Part shown: positions 31,117-42,140 of the stretch, one piece after another
Layout of the letters: each line of letters begins with the position of its first letter
Position numbering within the stretch: position 1 is the stretch's first letter
NCBI GenBank assembly: GCA_905147135.1
Contig: LR990060.1
Coordinates: 12,788,001-12,852,000 of the forward strand
Direction of reading: 5' to 3'
DNA: 64,000 bases
DNA from: Blastobasis lacticolella
Taxonomy: Eukaryota; Arthropoda; Insecta; Lepidoptera; Blastobasidae
Notes under the pieces: model-generated
The model's database searches: none
Told to the model about the DNA's origin: nothing
What the model saw: only the letters and a program-made list of their open reading frames with translations
Translations under genes and position numbers: made by a program

Positions 31117-32451
31117 GTAATTTATTACAAAGATGGACTTATTATAATTATTATAAACCTGTGTGCGTGTGCCAGCGTGTGCAAATTTATTACAAAGATG
31201 GACTTATTATAATAATTATAAACCTGTGTGCGTGTGCCAGCGTGTGCAAATTTATTACAAAGATGGACTTATTATAATAATTATAAACCTGTGTGCGTGT
31301 GCCAGCGTGTGCAAATTTATTACAAAGATGGTCTTATTATAATAATTATAAACCTGTGTGCGTGTGCCAGCGTGTGCAAATTTATAACAAAGATGGAATT
31401 ATTATAATAATTATAAACCTGTGTGCGTGTGCCAGCGTGTGCAAATTTATGACAAAGATGGTCTCATTAAAATATTTATAAACCTGTGTGCGTGTGCCAG
31501 CGTGTGCAAATTTATTACAAAGATGGTCTTATTATCTATATCTATACTAATATTATAAAGAGGAAATGTTTGATTTTTTGTTTGTTTGTTTGTTTGTTTG
31601 TATTGAATAGGCTTTGAAACTACTGGACCGATTTTAAAAATTCTTTCACCGTTGGGAAGCTACACTATCCCCGGGTGACATAGGCTATATTATATTTTCT
31701 AAAAAGTTACGAATCATTAATAAAACTCCAATAATGTAACCCAAGGTGTAAAAAAATACCCAAAAAATTCCTTACATCGCGTGTGCTGCGAAAACTATTG
31801 ATGATAGAACAAAATAATGTACTACGACTTTGCAGAACATATCATTATCTACAAAAAGTGTCGCGATAGTATGTGTCTAACTATTATAGTTATGTCACAA
31901 TAAGTGTTCTTTTATTTTCAAAATTTAATTGAAATACCGCCGCTAAAAACGCTCTTTATTTGTACCTTGGTATTAATCCTTATCAAAGTCAATTACTTCA
32001 TATTCACTACTGCTTCAATACCTTTATATAACTTTTTGAATTATTCAATTCAGACATTCCATTCGAAAGATATCACGAGTTTAAAAATGTGAATATAAGA
32101 AAAAAGTCGCGTGTTCGCCGCTCAGTCCGCTCGGCTATCTAGGCAGCACGGGGTACGGGAGTCAATGTCAAGAAATAAAGTGCCGCGCGGCTCATTCGCG
32201 CGGTCGGCTCCCTACGCAGCGGTCGTGTGTAACCCGTGTACCCGTAGTGGTACCCGTGCGAAGCCGAGGCGGGCCGCTAGTAATAATTATAAACCTGTGT
32301 GCGTGTGCCAGCGTGTGCAAATGTATTACAAATATGGACTTATTATAATAATAATAAACCTGTGTGCGTGTGCCAGCGTCTGCAAATTTATTACAAAGAT
32401 GGACTTATTATAATAATTATAAACCTGTGTGCGTGTGCCAGCGTGTGCAAA
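31117..32451. repeat. 65-bp minisatellite (interrupted by a Helitron)
   Basis: At least nine units of about 65 bp, each containing AAATTTATTACAAAGATGG, TTATAAACCTGTGTGCGTG and CCAGCGTGTGC. Units are almost identical. Decayed relatives with a different half (AAAGTGCCATATTAGTTGTA) occur just upstream (30985-31116), so the array seems to have grown from an older repeat. Reading frames across it are artefacts: 65 is not a multiple of three, so the same peptide cycles through frames. Confidence 0.92.
31535..32280 (+). mobile_element. Helitron (746 bp) inserted in the minisatellite
   Basis: Begins TCTATATCTATACTAATATT and ends GAGGCGGGCCGCTAG with T following. Left flank ...CTTATTA and right flank TAATAATTAT join to give the exact sequence of uninterrupted neighbouring units, so insertion was between A and T without duplication, as for Helitrons. 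The interior carries a TTTG repeat and the text ACTACTGGACCGATTT seen in lepidopteran Helitrons. No Rep/helicase coding, so non-autonomous. Confidence 0.9.
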
Positions 32452-32812
32452 ATTCGTTGTAGTTACAGGAAACCGCATGATTCTTCGAGCCATAAATACT
32501 CATAATCAAGCGAGTAGGTATGCGAAATATGTGGCTCTGACGTGGCCAAAGATAAGTTCTCAACAAATGAAGTCAATAATCAGCAAGATTCGATAAGTAT
32601 CGGCGACATCAAGAGTTCCATGGTATATCGGATAGGAGAATGTAATTACTTACCTATAACACAATCGATTAGGATCAATATGCATTAAAATAACTAATTG
32701 CGATACACGTGGCTTCATTTTTTATACCACTAATGTGCTTCTTAAATTTGACGAAATTTAGTAGCCTAATATTTGTTTCAAACTACACTCGCGTTCTTTA
32801 CACATATTATTG

Positions 32813-32894
32813 TATTAGACGGCACTTGCTTGGGGCGGGACGTCGGGATAACAAATCTAAAAGGTATGTCTCGTGCAAGTCCCGTCTAATATAA
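32813..32894. mobile_element. Small palindromic element (ATTAGACGG ends)
   Basis: Starts ATTAGACGGCACTTGC and ends inverted ATTAGACGGGACTTGC, about 80 bp. It directly precedes the MITE at 32903. Confidence 0.55.
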
Positions 32895-32902
32895 TAATAT
32901 TT

Positions 32903-33096
32903 AGTAGCCTAAGTTTAGAAACAAAAAGCGTGAGAGCAAATCAAAGTGGAATGTATTACTCATAAAATAAGATCCATTTTTGTATCACGGGTTTTGAAAA
33001 GCGGAGCGACGTGTAACATTATATAAGTGATACAGAAATGGACCTTATTCTACTTTTATTTGCTCTCACGCTTTTTGCTTCTGAATTTAGGCTACT
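32903..33096. mobile_element. Palindromic MITE (AAAAAGCGTGAGAGCAAATC ends), second copy
   Basis: Same arms as 15835-16028; here both ends extend to AGTAGCCTAA, so this copy probably shows the fuller termini. Confidence 0.8.
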
Positions 33097-33405
33097 GAAT
33101 TTAGTCAAATGAGGTGGCAAACAAGATTACGATCTGCCTGATGGTAAGCAGATTAAAGGTTCAGCACGTTCAGAATTTGAATTTAAAACGAATTAAAGAT
33201 TTTATAAACAAATTTCTGTTGTGTATGTACCTATCTCCAACGCACCCGTTTAGCGTGGGAATAACACTCGTATTCGGAAACGTTACTATGAGGTCACACA
33301 GTGCGCACGAACGCACAGGGTTCCTACTAATAATACCTGAGTGGCGATCACCTTACAGAATACCGCAGCTAAACAATACTCTTTTAAAATATAATGGCTA
33401 TAAAA

Positions 33406-33531
33406 ATGTATACCATCATTCCAAATGAAATTAAAATATTGGAGACAACAGCTTCGTTCACAAAACAATTAAAAATATTTCTTATAAAAAAATGTTATTA
33501 TAATATTAATGAATTTCTTGCTGATAAATAG
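33406..33531 (+). pseudogene. Non-LTR retrotransposon ORF C-terminal fragment
   Basis: Reads MYTIIPNEIKILETTASFTK, then QLKIFLIKKCYYNINEFLAD, K and TAG. Same tail type as 29741-30034 but another subfamily. The upstream part is frame-shifted. Confidence 0.6.
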
Positions 33532-33653
33532 ATACGACGAATAATATAAAAGGTTGATTTCCCTCAGTGTGCTTGAGAGATTGCTCGATAGACTCTAATG
33601 CTGGGCTTGCAATATTGTGGAAATGGAATAATTAGAATATTGTACTTGAGAGA

Positions 33654-33679
33654 CTAACCTAACCTAACCTAACCTAACC
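33654..33679 (-). repeat. Short interstitial telomere-type tract (TTAGG)5
   Basis: Five CCTAA units in a row (TTAGG on the minus strand), the canonical insect telomere repeat, in an otherwise AT-rich region. Confidence 0.85.
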
Positions 33680-33879
33680 ACAAACTTAGAATAAAATGTA
33701 ATTCCAGAAATATAAACTAAACAACTAACACCATTACCTGTTATCTATAAGTAAGCCCTCTCAAAATGTTGCGGTGCCCCTACTGGGTGCTACATGCTTG
33801 TTCGTCTCAAGTTTTACTGTCATTGTATTACCATGTAGCATGCAAATAAATAAATAAATAAAAAGTATTGTGTTTCTGC

Positions 33880-34110
33880 CGGTGAGTAAGGCACTGGAGG
33901 TGCTTCATGGGGTAGGGATTTGGGGAACCGTGGCTTTGGTAGTGGAGTGGCATTTGCCTTTTTGCTGCCAGAGCAACGTGTTATAGAGGTGGGCAACGCA
34001 TTAGCGATACTCTTGGTTTTGCTAATGTCTATAGGCAGTGGTGACCACTTTCCATCAGGTGGCCCGCTTGCCTGTTTGCCTACCGTATGTTATAAAAAAA
34101 ATCTCCTATA
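33880..34110 (-). repeat. R3 repeat
   Basis: Minus orientation with CACTTTCCATCAGGTGGCCC and GCCAGAGCAACGTGTTATAG. A close relative of 56580-56870 and 57066-57380. Confidence 0.7.
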
Positions 34111-34664
34111 TGATGCGTCTGCCAAAATGAACAAAATTGACCAATCATAGTACCGTATTGAACGCAGTACGTTCACTTCAGTCGAGGACTGTGAGAACAT
34201 AGTAACGCCTTACTTATTAGACAAGTACCTATCGTTTGTGAAAACGGTCGTAAAGCTACCCTCCACTTATGTGGAGGATGCTCAAATCCAGTAATGGACT
34301 TCTGGGTTTCTTCTTATCGAAGGACCAAACTCTGACTTACACTTTATTCGGCCAGTATTCGACGACGCATACAGCCTTTGGACTATTGTTGTGATTTAAA
34401 GATAATTTTGCATTTTAATATGGGCACACGAATTATGGGCTCAAACCACATACACAAAACATCAATATAATTAGCTAGGTAGTATAGGTAACACCATAGA
34501 CCAATATAATGGTAACACTGAGATAAACAGCTCAGCACCTAGACGTTTAGACAATGCCTAGGCATCCTAGGTTCTGTGTTACGGAACAAAGACTGGATTC
34601 TAGACAAAGGTTCTTGTGTGCCTACATTAGAACAGCTTACCTGTTTGCTTTGTTTAATTTGACG

Positions 34665-34850
34665 GTTCCGGGTTCGATTCCCGGCCGGGCAGAAATTGAA
34701 ATGATGAATGTTAATTTCTGTTACGGGTCTGGGTGTTATACTCGTATGTATAATAAGAATGTATTTATATATAAGTAGTTTATCAGTTGTCTGGCATCCA
34801 CAACACAAGCTTTGCTTGCTTTGGGGCTAGATGGCGCTGTGTGAATGATC
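34665..34850 (+). repeat. R2 SINE-like repeat, head truncated
   Basis: GGTTCGATTCCCGGCCGGGC through TTACGGGTCTGGGTGTTATA to GGGGCTAGATGGCGCTGTG. Confidence 0.75.
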
Positions 34851-34936
34851 CAAGTATATTTATTTTTTATTTATGTTAATTGATATATTTATCCTTACTA
34901 ATTGCACCTTTTTGCACATAAGCACATTGCACTAAG

Positions 34937-35653
34937 TTGCAGAAACTGGAGACCGAAAGTGAGGCCTTGGAACTGTCTATCAACAGAAGCAAAACCAAGC
35001 TAATGATAATTGACAGAGCTGGTCAGCTCTTCAGCCCCCTGCGCATACAAGGGGTCGAAGTTGTCGATAAGATGATTTACCTTGGATGCATGATCTACAA
35101 CGATGGCAGCTGTGTCCAGGAAATAAAGCATAGGATTGCTATTGCAAAAGATGCAAACACCAAAATGCGTCTAGTCCGAGCTCTAGTGTTTCCAATATTT
35201 CTGTATGGAGTTGAAACTTGGATCATAAAAGCACGAGAAAGGCAGAGAATTGAAGCGTTCGATATGTGGTGTTGGAGGAGAATGCTAAGGATTCCCTGGA
35301 CCGCCAAGCGCACAAACATGTCAATTCTCGATCAGTTGAAAATCAAAACGAGGTTATCAACCATCTGCCTCAAACGGATCCTTGCATATTTCAGTCATTT
35401 AATGAGACGGAGTAATGACAGTCTGGAAAAGCTTGTGATAGTGGGCAGCGTCAATGGCAAGAGGTTAAGAGGACGGTCACCAACTAGATGGACCGATCAG
35501 TAGAAGGTTGCGCCATCCAACAGATTCTGCGACGCGGTGAGGCTGGCGATGGATAGGAGCGGTTGGAGACATTTCGTGCGCTCGAAGATGTGCTCATCAG
35601 ACCACGATCCTCAGTCAAGAGAGACCGACTACAGAGTGAGAGATCCTTACTAA
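34937..35653 (+). pseudogene. RTE-type retrotransposon RT 3' fragment with one in-frame stop
   Basis: The frame from 34937 to 35503 encodes LELSINRSKTKLMIIDRAG, DKMIYLGCMIYNDGSC, LVFPIFLYGVETWIIKARER, QRIEAFDMWCWRRMLRIPW and GRSPTRWTDQ, the end of an RTE-clade RT plus its C-terminal domain. TAG at 35501-35503 interrupts, but the same frame continues KVAPSNRFCDAVRLAMDRSG to TAA 35651-35653. The element is 5'-truncated and not functional. Confidence 0.85.
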
Positions 35654-37061
35654 ACCGGCGGTAGAACCTGTAGTAGGACTCTGTCAAGCTTGAAGAGTCC
35701 GCCTTGGTGGGTACCACTGTCTTATCTACTTCTGCCGCCAAGCGACAATCTTAGCCTGTAGCATTGTTGTATTTCGGCTTGAAGGATAAGGAAGCCACCG
35801 TTTCATCTCAGTCTTCACAGTGACAAGTACGACAACGCATCTGTGGTTCGGCATTTTATTATTACTGATTTATTGATTTATTGTAATGTATTGACATGGT
35901 TAAATTTATGATTTTATGAAATTGTTTGACATTGATATTTTTAGTCAATTGACATAAGTATGGAATTTGACATTGTTATTATTTTTATATTTTTGGTAAT
36001 GAATTAAAAAACTATTTACGTACCTAAAAAGATATGGAATTGTAAATTCTGAAATAAACAATTATTTATTTATTTATTTATTTTTTACACTGAAACCTGA
36101 ATCAGTGTTATGGACAACAGTAACCGCTAACTATCGATTGCACTTTCTGCTGGTTTGCCACCGAGTAGCATAAAAAGAACAGGAAAGAAATTTTAAGTTT
36201 AAAATTGCAGTGCCCGTAAGGGTTCATAATGTTTATGTAACTTATGAAGCAATAAATAAATAAAATAAAAAAAGAGGCTATATTATTATGTACCCATACG
36301 TAGTCCACAAAATAGTATAATGTGGAATTCTTTAAGGAAGGGGTGAAATAGTAGTTTATGCAACTGTCATATTAAAAGGGGGAATTAAAACATGAGTGTC
36401 TGTTTGATATGATAATAGTTTGACACGAGTGTTTTAATACCTAATTATATGCAGTTACATACACGAATTTATCTACACTCATATTTGTGTGTAAAAATAA
36501 CGTACCTATAATTTTCTCAACTTTGCTGGCAGTAAGAATTATTCGAATATGAAATTGGAACATTACGCTATGAGTGTAGATATAGGTTTTTACGGGGTCA
36601 GCAACACGTGGGTGCGGTTACTGCTTGCCATCAGGTAGGACGGAAGATTGTTTGCCACCTTGATGGTATAAAAAAATAGTACTGTTTTCCTCTCAGATTT
36701 GGATCCGTAAACGCTAATCAATGCGTTGAAACTAATAGACTACCGGAGATAACTAGAAACTAATACCTACGGAGGGCGCCGTAGGTTATCTAACGTCATC
36801 AAGTACAAAAAAACCACTTTGTAGGGATAGTAGAAGGTAAAGACCCACAAAACGTTGATCCGCCCGTACATGGCCTGGCACACAAAAACTTTTATTTGAG
36901 CGACTTTTCTTGGCGATAGTAGAATACTAACGTATCCTCTTGTTTATAAAACGTTTTATTGGGTTTAGTTGGTAGCACTTGTAGACCATTGTTTGGTGGG
37001 TCTCCTGAACCTCTACAAAGTGGAATTTTTCCTGTACTAGATGACGTAGGATGACCTACGG
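35654..37061. other. Gene-free stretch
   Basis: 35650-35860 repeats text found at 14580-14780 (GGACTCTGTCAAGCTTGAAG; a dispersed repeat). TTTA microsatellite at 36060-36085. The remainder is AT-rich and not recognised. Confidence 0.4.
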
Positions 37062-37389
37062 CGCCCTCACAGTCTTAAATAATAATAATTGTCGTATTGT
37101 GCGCAAGTTTCTCCAAGAAGATACGACCGGCAACCAAATTGAAAGTGAAGTACACTTGGAGTAATCCCGTGAACTTCACTTATATTACCGGTCACACTAC
37201 GTGAAATAAAATAAACAAAATAATAATAATAAATATTTAAAACACTACCTAAAGACAATAGATTGGCCAGAAAACACATTTATAAATATGCAGAAAGCTG
37301 CAATTTTAAATACTTGTCGTATTGTGCGTAAATTCCTTCAGGAAGATACGACTCGCAACCAGTTTAAAAGTGTAGCTCACTTGGAGTAA
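37062..37389 (+). pseudogene. Two successive non-LTR ORF C-terminal ends
   Basis: First copy ends ...NNNCRIVRKFLQEDTTGNQI...HLE and TAA at 37162-37164. The second, 37237-37389, reads LKHYLKTIDWPENTFINMQK, AAILNTCRIVRKFLQEDTTR, NQFKSVAHLE and TAA. Both are followed by the same 3' UTR-like text (CCGGTCACACTA). Confidence 0.6.
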
Positions 37390-37917
37390 TCCCGTGGGCG
37401 TCACTCATATCACCGGTCACACTAAGTGACTGAGATAAAAAAAATAAACAAACAAATAATAATAAAATAATGTTTATTTCAGATAATTAAATTCCATAGT
37501 ATATTTGTCCAATCAATTAAAAACAATAGTTAAAAATATCAACTACATACCTTAAGCCATAATCGTAACGGTAACTCTTAAAGGAAAGCCTGTTTTCTTT
37601 CGAAATCTTCTTTCTCTTTCCTTTTAAAACCTTTGCGCCTGATTCCGACCTATATGTGGGAACAGATAAAGTTCGGTGGTCTCAGGGTCGCCCCCTACCC
37701 GTTACGCTGAATAATTAAAACGTCCCAAGCGCGAACTTCACGGTAAGTTGAAACAGTCATTTACAATTTAGCAGCATTATAGATGTATTCTCCGATGGGG
37801 CTTGGTGGGACTCGATTTCACGGTGCGAAAGATGGCAGGAAATGGCAGATGTCGCTTGTAGCTGATGTGGTGTGAAATGTACTGGGGATAGGATCGTGAT
37901 GTTAAATATTTCACACA

Positions 37918-38130
37918 TCATCACACCCTATAACGGTCATATATTGCCATAATCTCCACGCTTGGCAGGCGGGTTGGAGATCGCTATGTTAAATATAATA
38001 ATGGAAAACGCTGCTGCCCATTTTCCAGCTTACGTTGAGACTACTAGACCTTTAAATTCGAAATTTAATTAGTCGCCTTGTAGGACACTAGCGAGTGTAA
38101 GGGGTTGGTGCTATTCTACTCTGCTGGACC
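37918..38130 (-). repeat. R4 repeat
   Basis: ATCATCACACCCTATAACGG to GGTTGGTGCTATTCTACTCT; the middle part is shortened. Confidence 0.7.
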
Positions 38131-38294
38131 TTTGGCCTTGTTGCATAAGCATGAAGGCCTAACTGTAAACCTTAAACTTTAAAGGCCTAATCTTAAACCT
38201 TACAAATCTTACATCGGTACAAAAGGACCTGTGGCTTATTCCTTTCGCACGAACCTTCATGGACATGGTAAGAAATTAAATTTAACTATTTTTA

Positions 38295-38470
38295 TATATA
38301 CGGCAAACAGGCAAGCAGGCCACCTGATGAAAAATGGTCACCACCGCCTATGGGCATCAGCAACACCAGGGGTGCTACCAATGCGTTACCCGCTACTAAG
38401 GAGACCTCTAACATACCTCTTGAACGATCCCCTGTCATAGCCCAAAGAAAATACTATGTTTCAAATTTTT
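38295..38470 (+). repeat. R3 repeat
   Basis: GGCAAACAGGCAAGCAGGCC, GGGCATCAGCAACACCAGGG and CCTCTTGAACGATCCCCTGT. Confidence 0.7.
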
Positions 38471-38599
38471 TAAAACCAGGTAATTAAACAATTTTTTAAA
38501 GAATTAATTAAATCAGAAAGGTGTTATGTTACGTGTAACTTCTGTGTAAGCAGAAGGTAAAATAAAAGTAGTTTGTTTATTGTAAATAAATGTCCGCTG

Positions 38600-38836
38600 T
38601 TATATAAGAGCAACACTCCAATCATCATAGCAACCAGAAGATGCCCACTGCTCTGCATAGGCCTCCCCCAGAGATCTCCACGGCGGCCGGTCCTGTGCTT
38701 TCCGCTTCCAGCTGGTACCTGCGATCCTTACCAGGTCGTCGGTCCATCTTGTGGGGGGCCTACCCACGCTGCGGCTTTCGGTACGTGGTCGCCACTCAAG
38801 AACTTTACTGCCCCATCGGCCATCTACCAAGAGCAA
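38600..38836 (-). pseudogene. RTE-type retrotransposon C-terminal fragment
   Basis: Minus-strand frame: DGRWGSKVLEWRPRTESRSV, GRPPTRWTDDLVRIAGTSWK, then PPWRSLGEAYAEQWAS. This is the common C-terminus of a lepidopteran RTE ORF2. Confidence 0.8.
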
Positions 38837-39198
38837 ATAACTAAGTGTTACTTCCTACTTTTAATGTAAAGCGCGTACTACCTACTACCCAAAAACACAT
38901 CTGCCAATTTCCGCGATCAAACACAACGAACGTATAAATTATAAATGAATGAACGAAGCGGAATGTCAACGGTGAGACCGTATTGAAAAGTAAAATTAGG
39001 CGAGGCGAACGCAGGCAAAACCTCAGCGCAATTTGGATTCGCAGTTAACCTCTGATTTTCGAACACTCGTGCGTGACTTTTCCTTTTGTGGCGCTAATAT
39101 TTTCCTCCTTTTTGCTCCCGTGGCTGGTTTTTGTAGCTGTGTAATGGAGCGTTTAGTTTAGCTGCTTATGTATAGAACGAGGACGTGCATTACCACCA

Positions 39199-39292
39199 TA
39201 AGGCGCTGTCATAATTGGCAATGGTCATACGACGGACGTCGCCCGACCAATACCTTGGTCGCACGACCGTTGCCAATTCGGACAGCGTCTAA
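39199..39292. mobile_element. Tiny palindromic MITE (GGCGCTGTC ends), second copy
   Basis: Starts AGGCGCTGTCATAATTGGC and ends inverted TTAGACGCTGTCCGAATTGG. The middle keeps GACGGACGTCGCCCGACC. Same family as 12730-12861. Confidence 0.6.
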
Positions 39293-39515
39293 GAATTCTT
39301 GTTAGAAGGTTTTTATAAGTAGTATTCATGAAATATATTATAATTTAAGTAGTAAAAATCGTGCGCGTCAAGGATGAGTTCTGCTACCCAAGGGACAGCT
39401 GCTAATGTCCACTTCTTTTAGCCAATTCAATTTGACCTACAATTTGTAGTTACAAGGAAAATTTTCATAAAATGGTAATGGGTTTATGTTGCTCTATTGT
39501 ACGTATGTACCTACA

Positions 39516-40105
39516 GAGCGTCGGTGGCCTAATGGTTAAGGGGCCTGACTCGTTCCCCGAGGCATCGGGTTTGAACCCCAGTGTCGCCATGTAAATAACT
39601 ATTTTCTGAGTTATGTATTCGTTGAAGACTAACCGATGCTCTTACGGTGAGGGAAAACATTTTGATGTAACCTGCACATTCAGCCGACTGAATGAGTAAA
39701 CCATGATCCAATCTATATCAGTAGCCGTATTCACAATGATTCGAAACCGTTTCCGAACGATTCGACACGAAATCGTAAGCGGCGAATCCGTGTCGATCGA
39801 TTCGAAAACTGTTATTCAGAATCCCGATAGATTCCACGGAAACTCTACTCTCTATAACATATGAAAATTTCATCAAAATTAACTGAAACCACATTTTCCT
39901 AAAAACTTTTGTGGGGTCCTTTGTCGATTCCGTATCCGAATCCGATTTCCGAGCCATTGTAAATACGGCTAAAGGTGCCACTGTTAACAGGGCCACGGAG
40001 GTAAGATAACAGTCGCTCCACTGTAATTACCTGATCGCTAAATCCTGGAACATGGTCAAGGCGGACAACAGGGCACAACCGGGACATTACCGTCAAGATA
40101 ACCAT
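39516..40105 (+). repeat. R1 SINE-like repeat split by an M1 MITE
   Basis: Head at 39516-39590 (GTCGGTGGCCTAATGGTTAA), left body to CCATGATCCAATCT, then M1 at 39715-39974, then right body from GGTGCCACTGTTAACAGGG to GGGACATTACCGTCAAG. Confidence 0.8.
39715..39974 (-). mobile_element. M1 MITE nested in an R1 SINE-like repeat
   Basis: Full-length copy bounded by AGTAGCCGTATTCACAATG and inverted TAGCCGTATTTACAATGG. The R1 repeat resumes on the right at about 39975. Confidence 0.8.
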
Positions 40106-40668
40106 TGCACCTCTGTCCCCACTTAGAGTTCAATACAATTATCATTATGTTACTTAGATTTTGTGTGAATATTATATAGCACTTATAGATACCTCCTACC
40201 TTCTCTACTAGACATTTTTGCTTTCTCCTTAAAAAAGCTGAATAAGAAAAACTTCCCTACGCTTTGACGGTAAAAAAGAAATCAAAGGTTCGTTCCTTTT
40301 TTGTAATTCTCAACAAAAGGACATCGCTCTTTGCTCACAAGACCTCCCTGCCATAGAGTTACCACAAGATGGCGGAAGGCCCTTTGTTTTGGCGCCAAAC
40401 GACGCCCTGATTCGCGCCTTCGGGCGATGTGATGTTCAAAACTGCGAAAATTCCGCCCGGAGAATTTTGCAGAATAGACTTTGAACCCTGTTCCTACGGG
40501 TTAGAGACAAAAATGCTGGAATTGTCACTTTTCCCTGGTAGTTTCAAGTTTGCCTGCTTATACAAAAGACTGATTGTGACGACGGAAGCCCCCGTGGATG
40601 GTATGCTCCCGCTTGCTCTTTTTACAACTTTCCTAGCTTCCAATGTTTTATCTTTGTACTTAATTAAG

Positions 40669-40706
40669 TTCAATCTGTTCATTAAAATTTTAATGAACAG
40701 ATTGAA
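40669..40706. repeat. Perfect 38-bp palindrome (no loop)
   Basis: Left arm TTCAATCTGTTCATTAAAA is immediately followed by its reverse complement. Confidence 0.95.
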
Positions 40707-41515
40707 ACAAACGTTAACTGTGGGCGCGATTCGACGATTATCAAATAAGACGTGGTGGCTGGGCGGTGACTATGCGGTGGCTGTGCAAGCGCTGTACGTT
40801 TGTTGACAAGTACTAAAATAAGTTTTAGGTAATTTAAACCAAATTTGCTTTCATTTGGGACAAACCGCGCAGAAATCGTGTAGGTATCTTAACAGAAGTA
40901 CAAAACGATACGATGAAGCAGATCAAACACTAAGGCACGAAAAAATAATAGTAAATATACTTCCAGCACAAAAAAATATCTTTCTACAATCGTTTAACTA
41001 ACTTTACTAGTATCTCCTGGAATCTTGCAAGCCTGATTGTACCTAATTTCTGGCATTAAATTGAGTTGAAATTTGGTATACCTTACCCTTGCTACTTGGA
41101 TGACAAGTTAATATGGTATCATGGAGCTGATGGGATGATGGTGTCGGAAAGTTGCCGTAGGAACTACTGAGCGCAACAAGATAACCTCATCGTGTTTTGT
41201 TGGGCTCATTGGAATGGTCTTGAGTAGTGACTATACCGCGCGATAAAAGCTTGTTAAGAAAAAAGTTTTTGTTTGAGAACCTATTTAGTCTCAGTGGCAT
41301 TGCTCATATCCTAGTGTCGTTTAGATACAGTCGAGGAAAAATGCTAGTTGACATATCATATTGTGTCTGAAATTAGCCATGTTACCTATTTTCAGACGCG
41401 TGGTTTGTATTAATGTCTCAAAATGCAGGGTACAAAGCCTATAGATGGTTTGTAGGTATCTATGCATTTTATGTGTTGGTATAAGTAGTAGGTGTATGTA
41501 GTTTATTATATTAGC

Positions 41516-41546
41516 ATCTTATATTTGTATCATACAAATATAAGAT
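41516..41546. repeat. Hairpin, 14-bp arms, 3-base loop
   Basis: ATCTTATATTTGTA, TCA, TACAAATATAAGAT. Confidence 0.9.
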
Positions 41547-41639
41547 TTAAATACAAATTGTATGTATATTGAGTTAGATATAATAGGTATATAATATTAT
41601 TGTGCAGGTCTGATCTGCAACTGCTTATCACATATATCT

Positions 41640-42140
41640 TTGATAGGCTTGCTGGAAGACATTTCTTCTTAGAAATAAGTAGCGCCTGTTGTGTTTTCTG
41701 TTTTTGTATTTTTCCTTAAACTTTCAAGTGTACAATAAACTGTAAACAAATAAATAAAATATTGTCAATAAGTGATGTTTCTCGTAATAATACGAACAAT
41801 TTAAGAGGACGAGTAAACTGGTAAACATTCAGTTTAAAGCGGCGGATAAACGTTTAATTGTAAGTAGGCCGGATTCGCCTACTCTACAGTAGGTTCTCTC
41901 CACTAATGTAGAGGAAGCTTAAATGTTGATAGTGATTTTAGAGTTTAAAAATGAAAGGGCCACATTAGACAGTAAAACTAAACAACATTATGGCGTCTAT
42001 TACCTATAACATCTATATCTGCTCGGCCAGTTGGAAGAGATTTCTTTCTAGAGATAAGCAGTGCCTGTTGTGTTTTGTACTTCTGTAACATAACGTGTAT
42101 TTTTTATTTTGTGAACAATGAACTGTTAAATAATAATAAT
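41640..42140 (+). repeat. Two LINE 3' UTR-like copies
   Basis: Copies at about 41640-41760 and 42015-42140 share GGAAGA.ATTTCTT.CTAGA.ATAAG and GCCTGTTGTGTTTT, then AATAAA-type tails (first AAATAAATAAAAT, second AATAATAATAATAAAT). Same orientation; 5'-truncated insertions. Confidence 0.5.

Larger units (their letters stand above)
40106..41639. other. Gene-free stretch with a GC-rich patch
   Basis: 40360-40450 is GC-rich (AAGATGGCGGAAGG, TTTGGCGCC, CGCCTTCGGGCGATG) and could be a CpG-type promoter patch, but no gene follows. A 125-codon frame at 40429-40806 runs across the 38-bp palindrome and has no family resemblance. Rest AT-rich. Confidence 0.35.

Noticed and set aside
31117..32451. CRISPR array
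   Set aside because: Contiguous 65-bp tandem units without unique spacers, in an animal genome; this is a minisatellite.
31293..32505. Cys/Val/Ile-rich proteins from the 65-bp array
   Set aside because: The same peptide recurs in three frames because the unit is not a multiple of three; there is no other coding sign.
40429..40806. 125-codon ORF as a gene
   Set aside because: It runs through a perfect palindrome, resembles no family and has a hydrophobic, biased composition without splice or promoter support.
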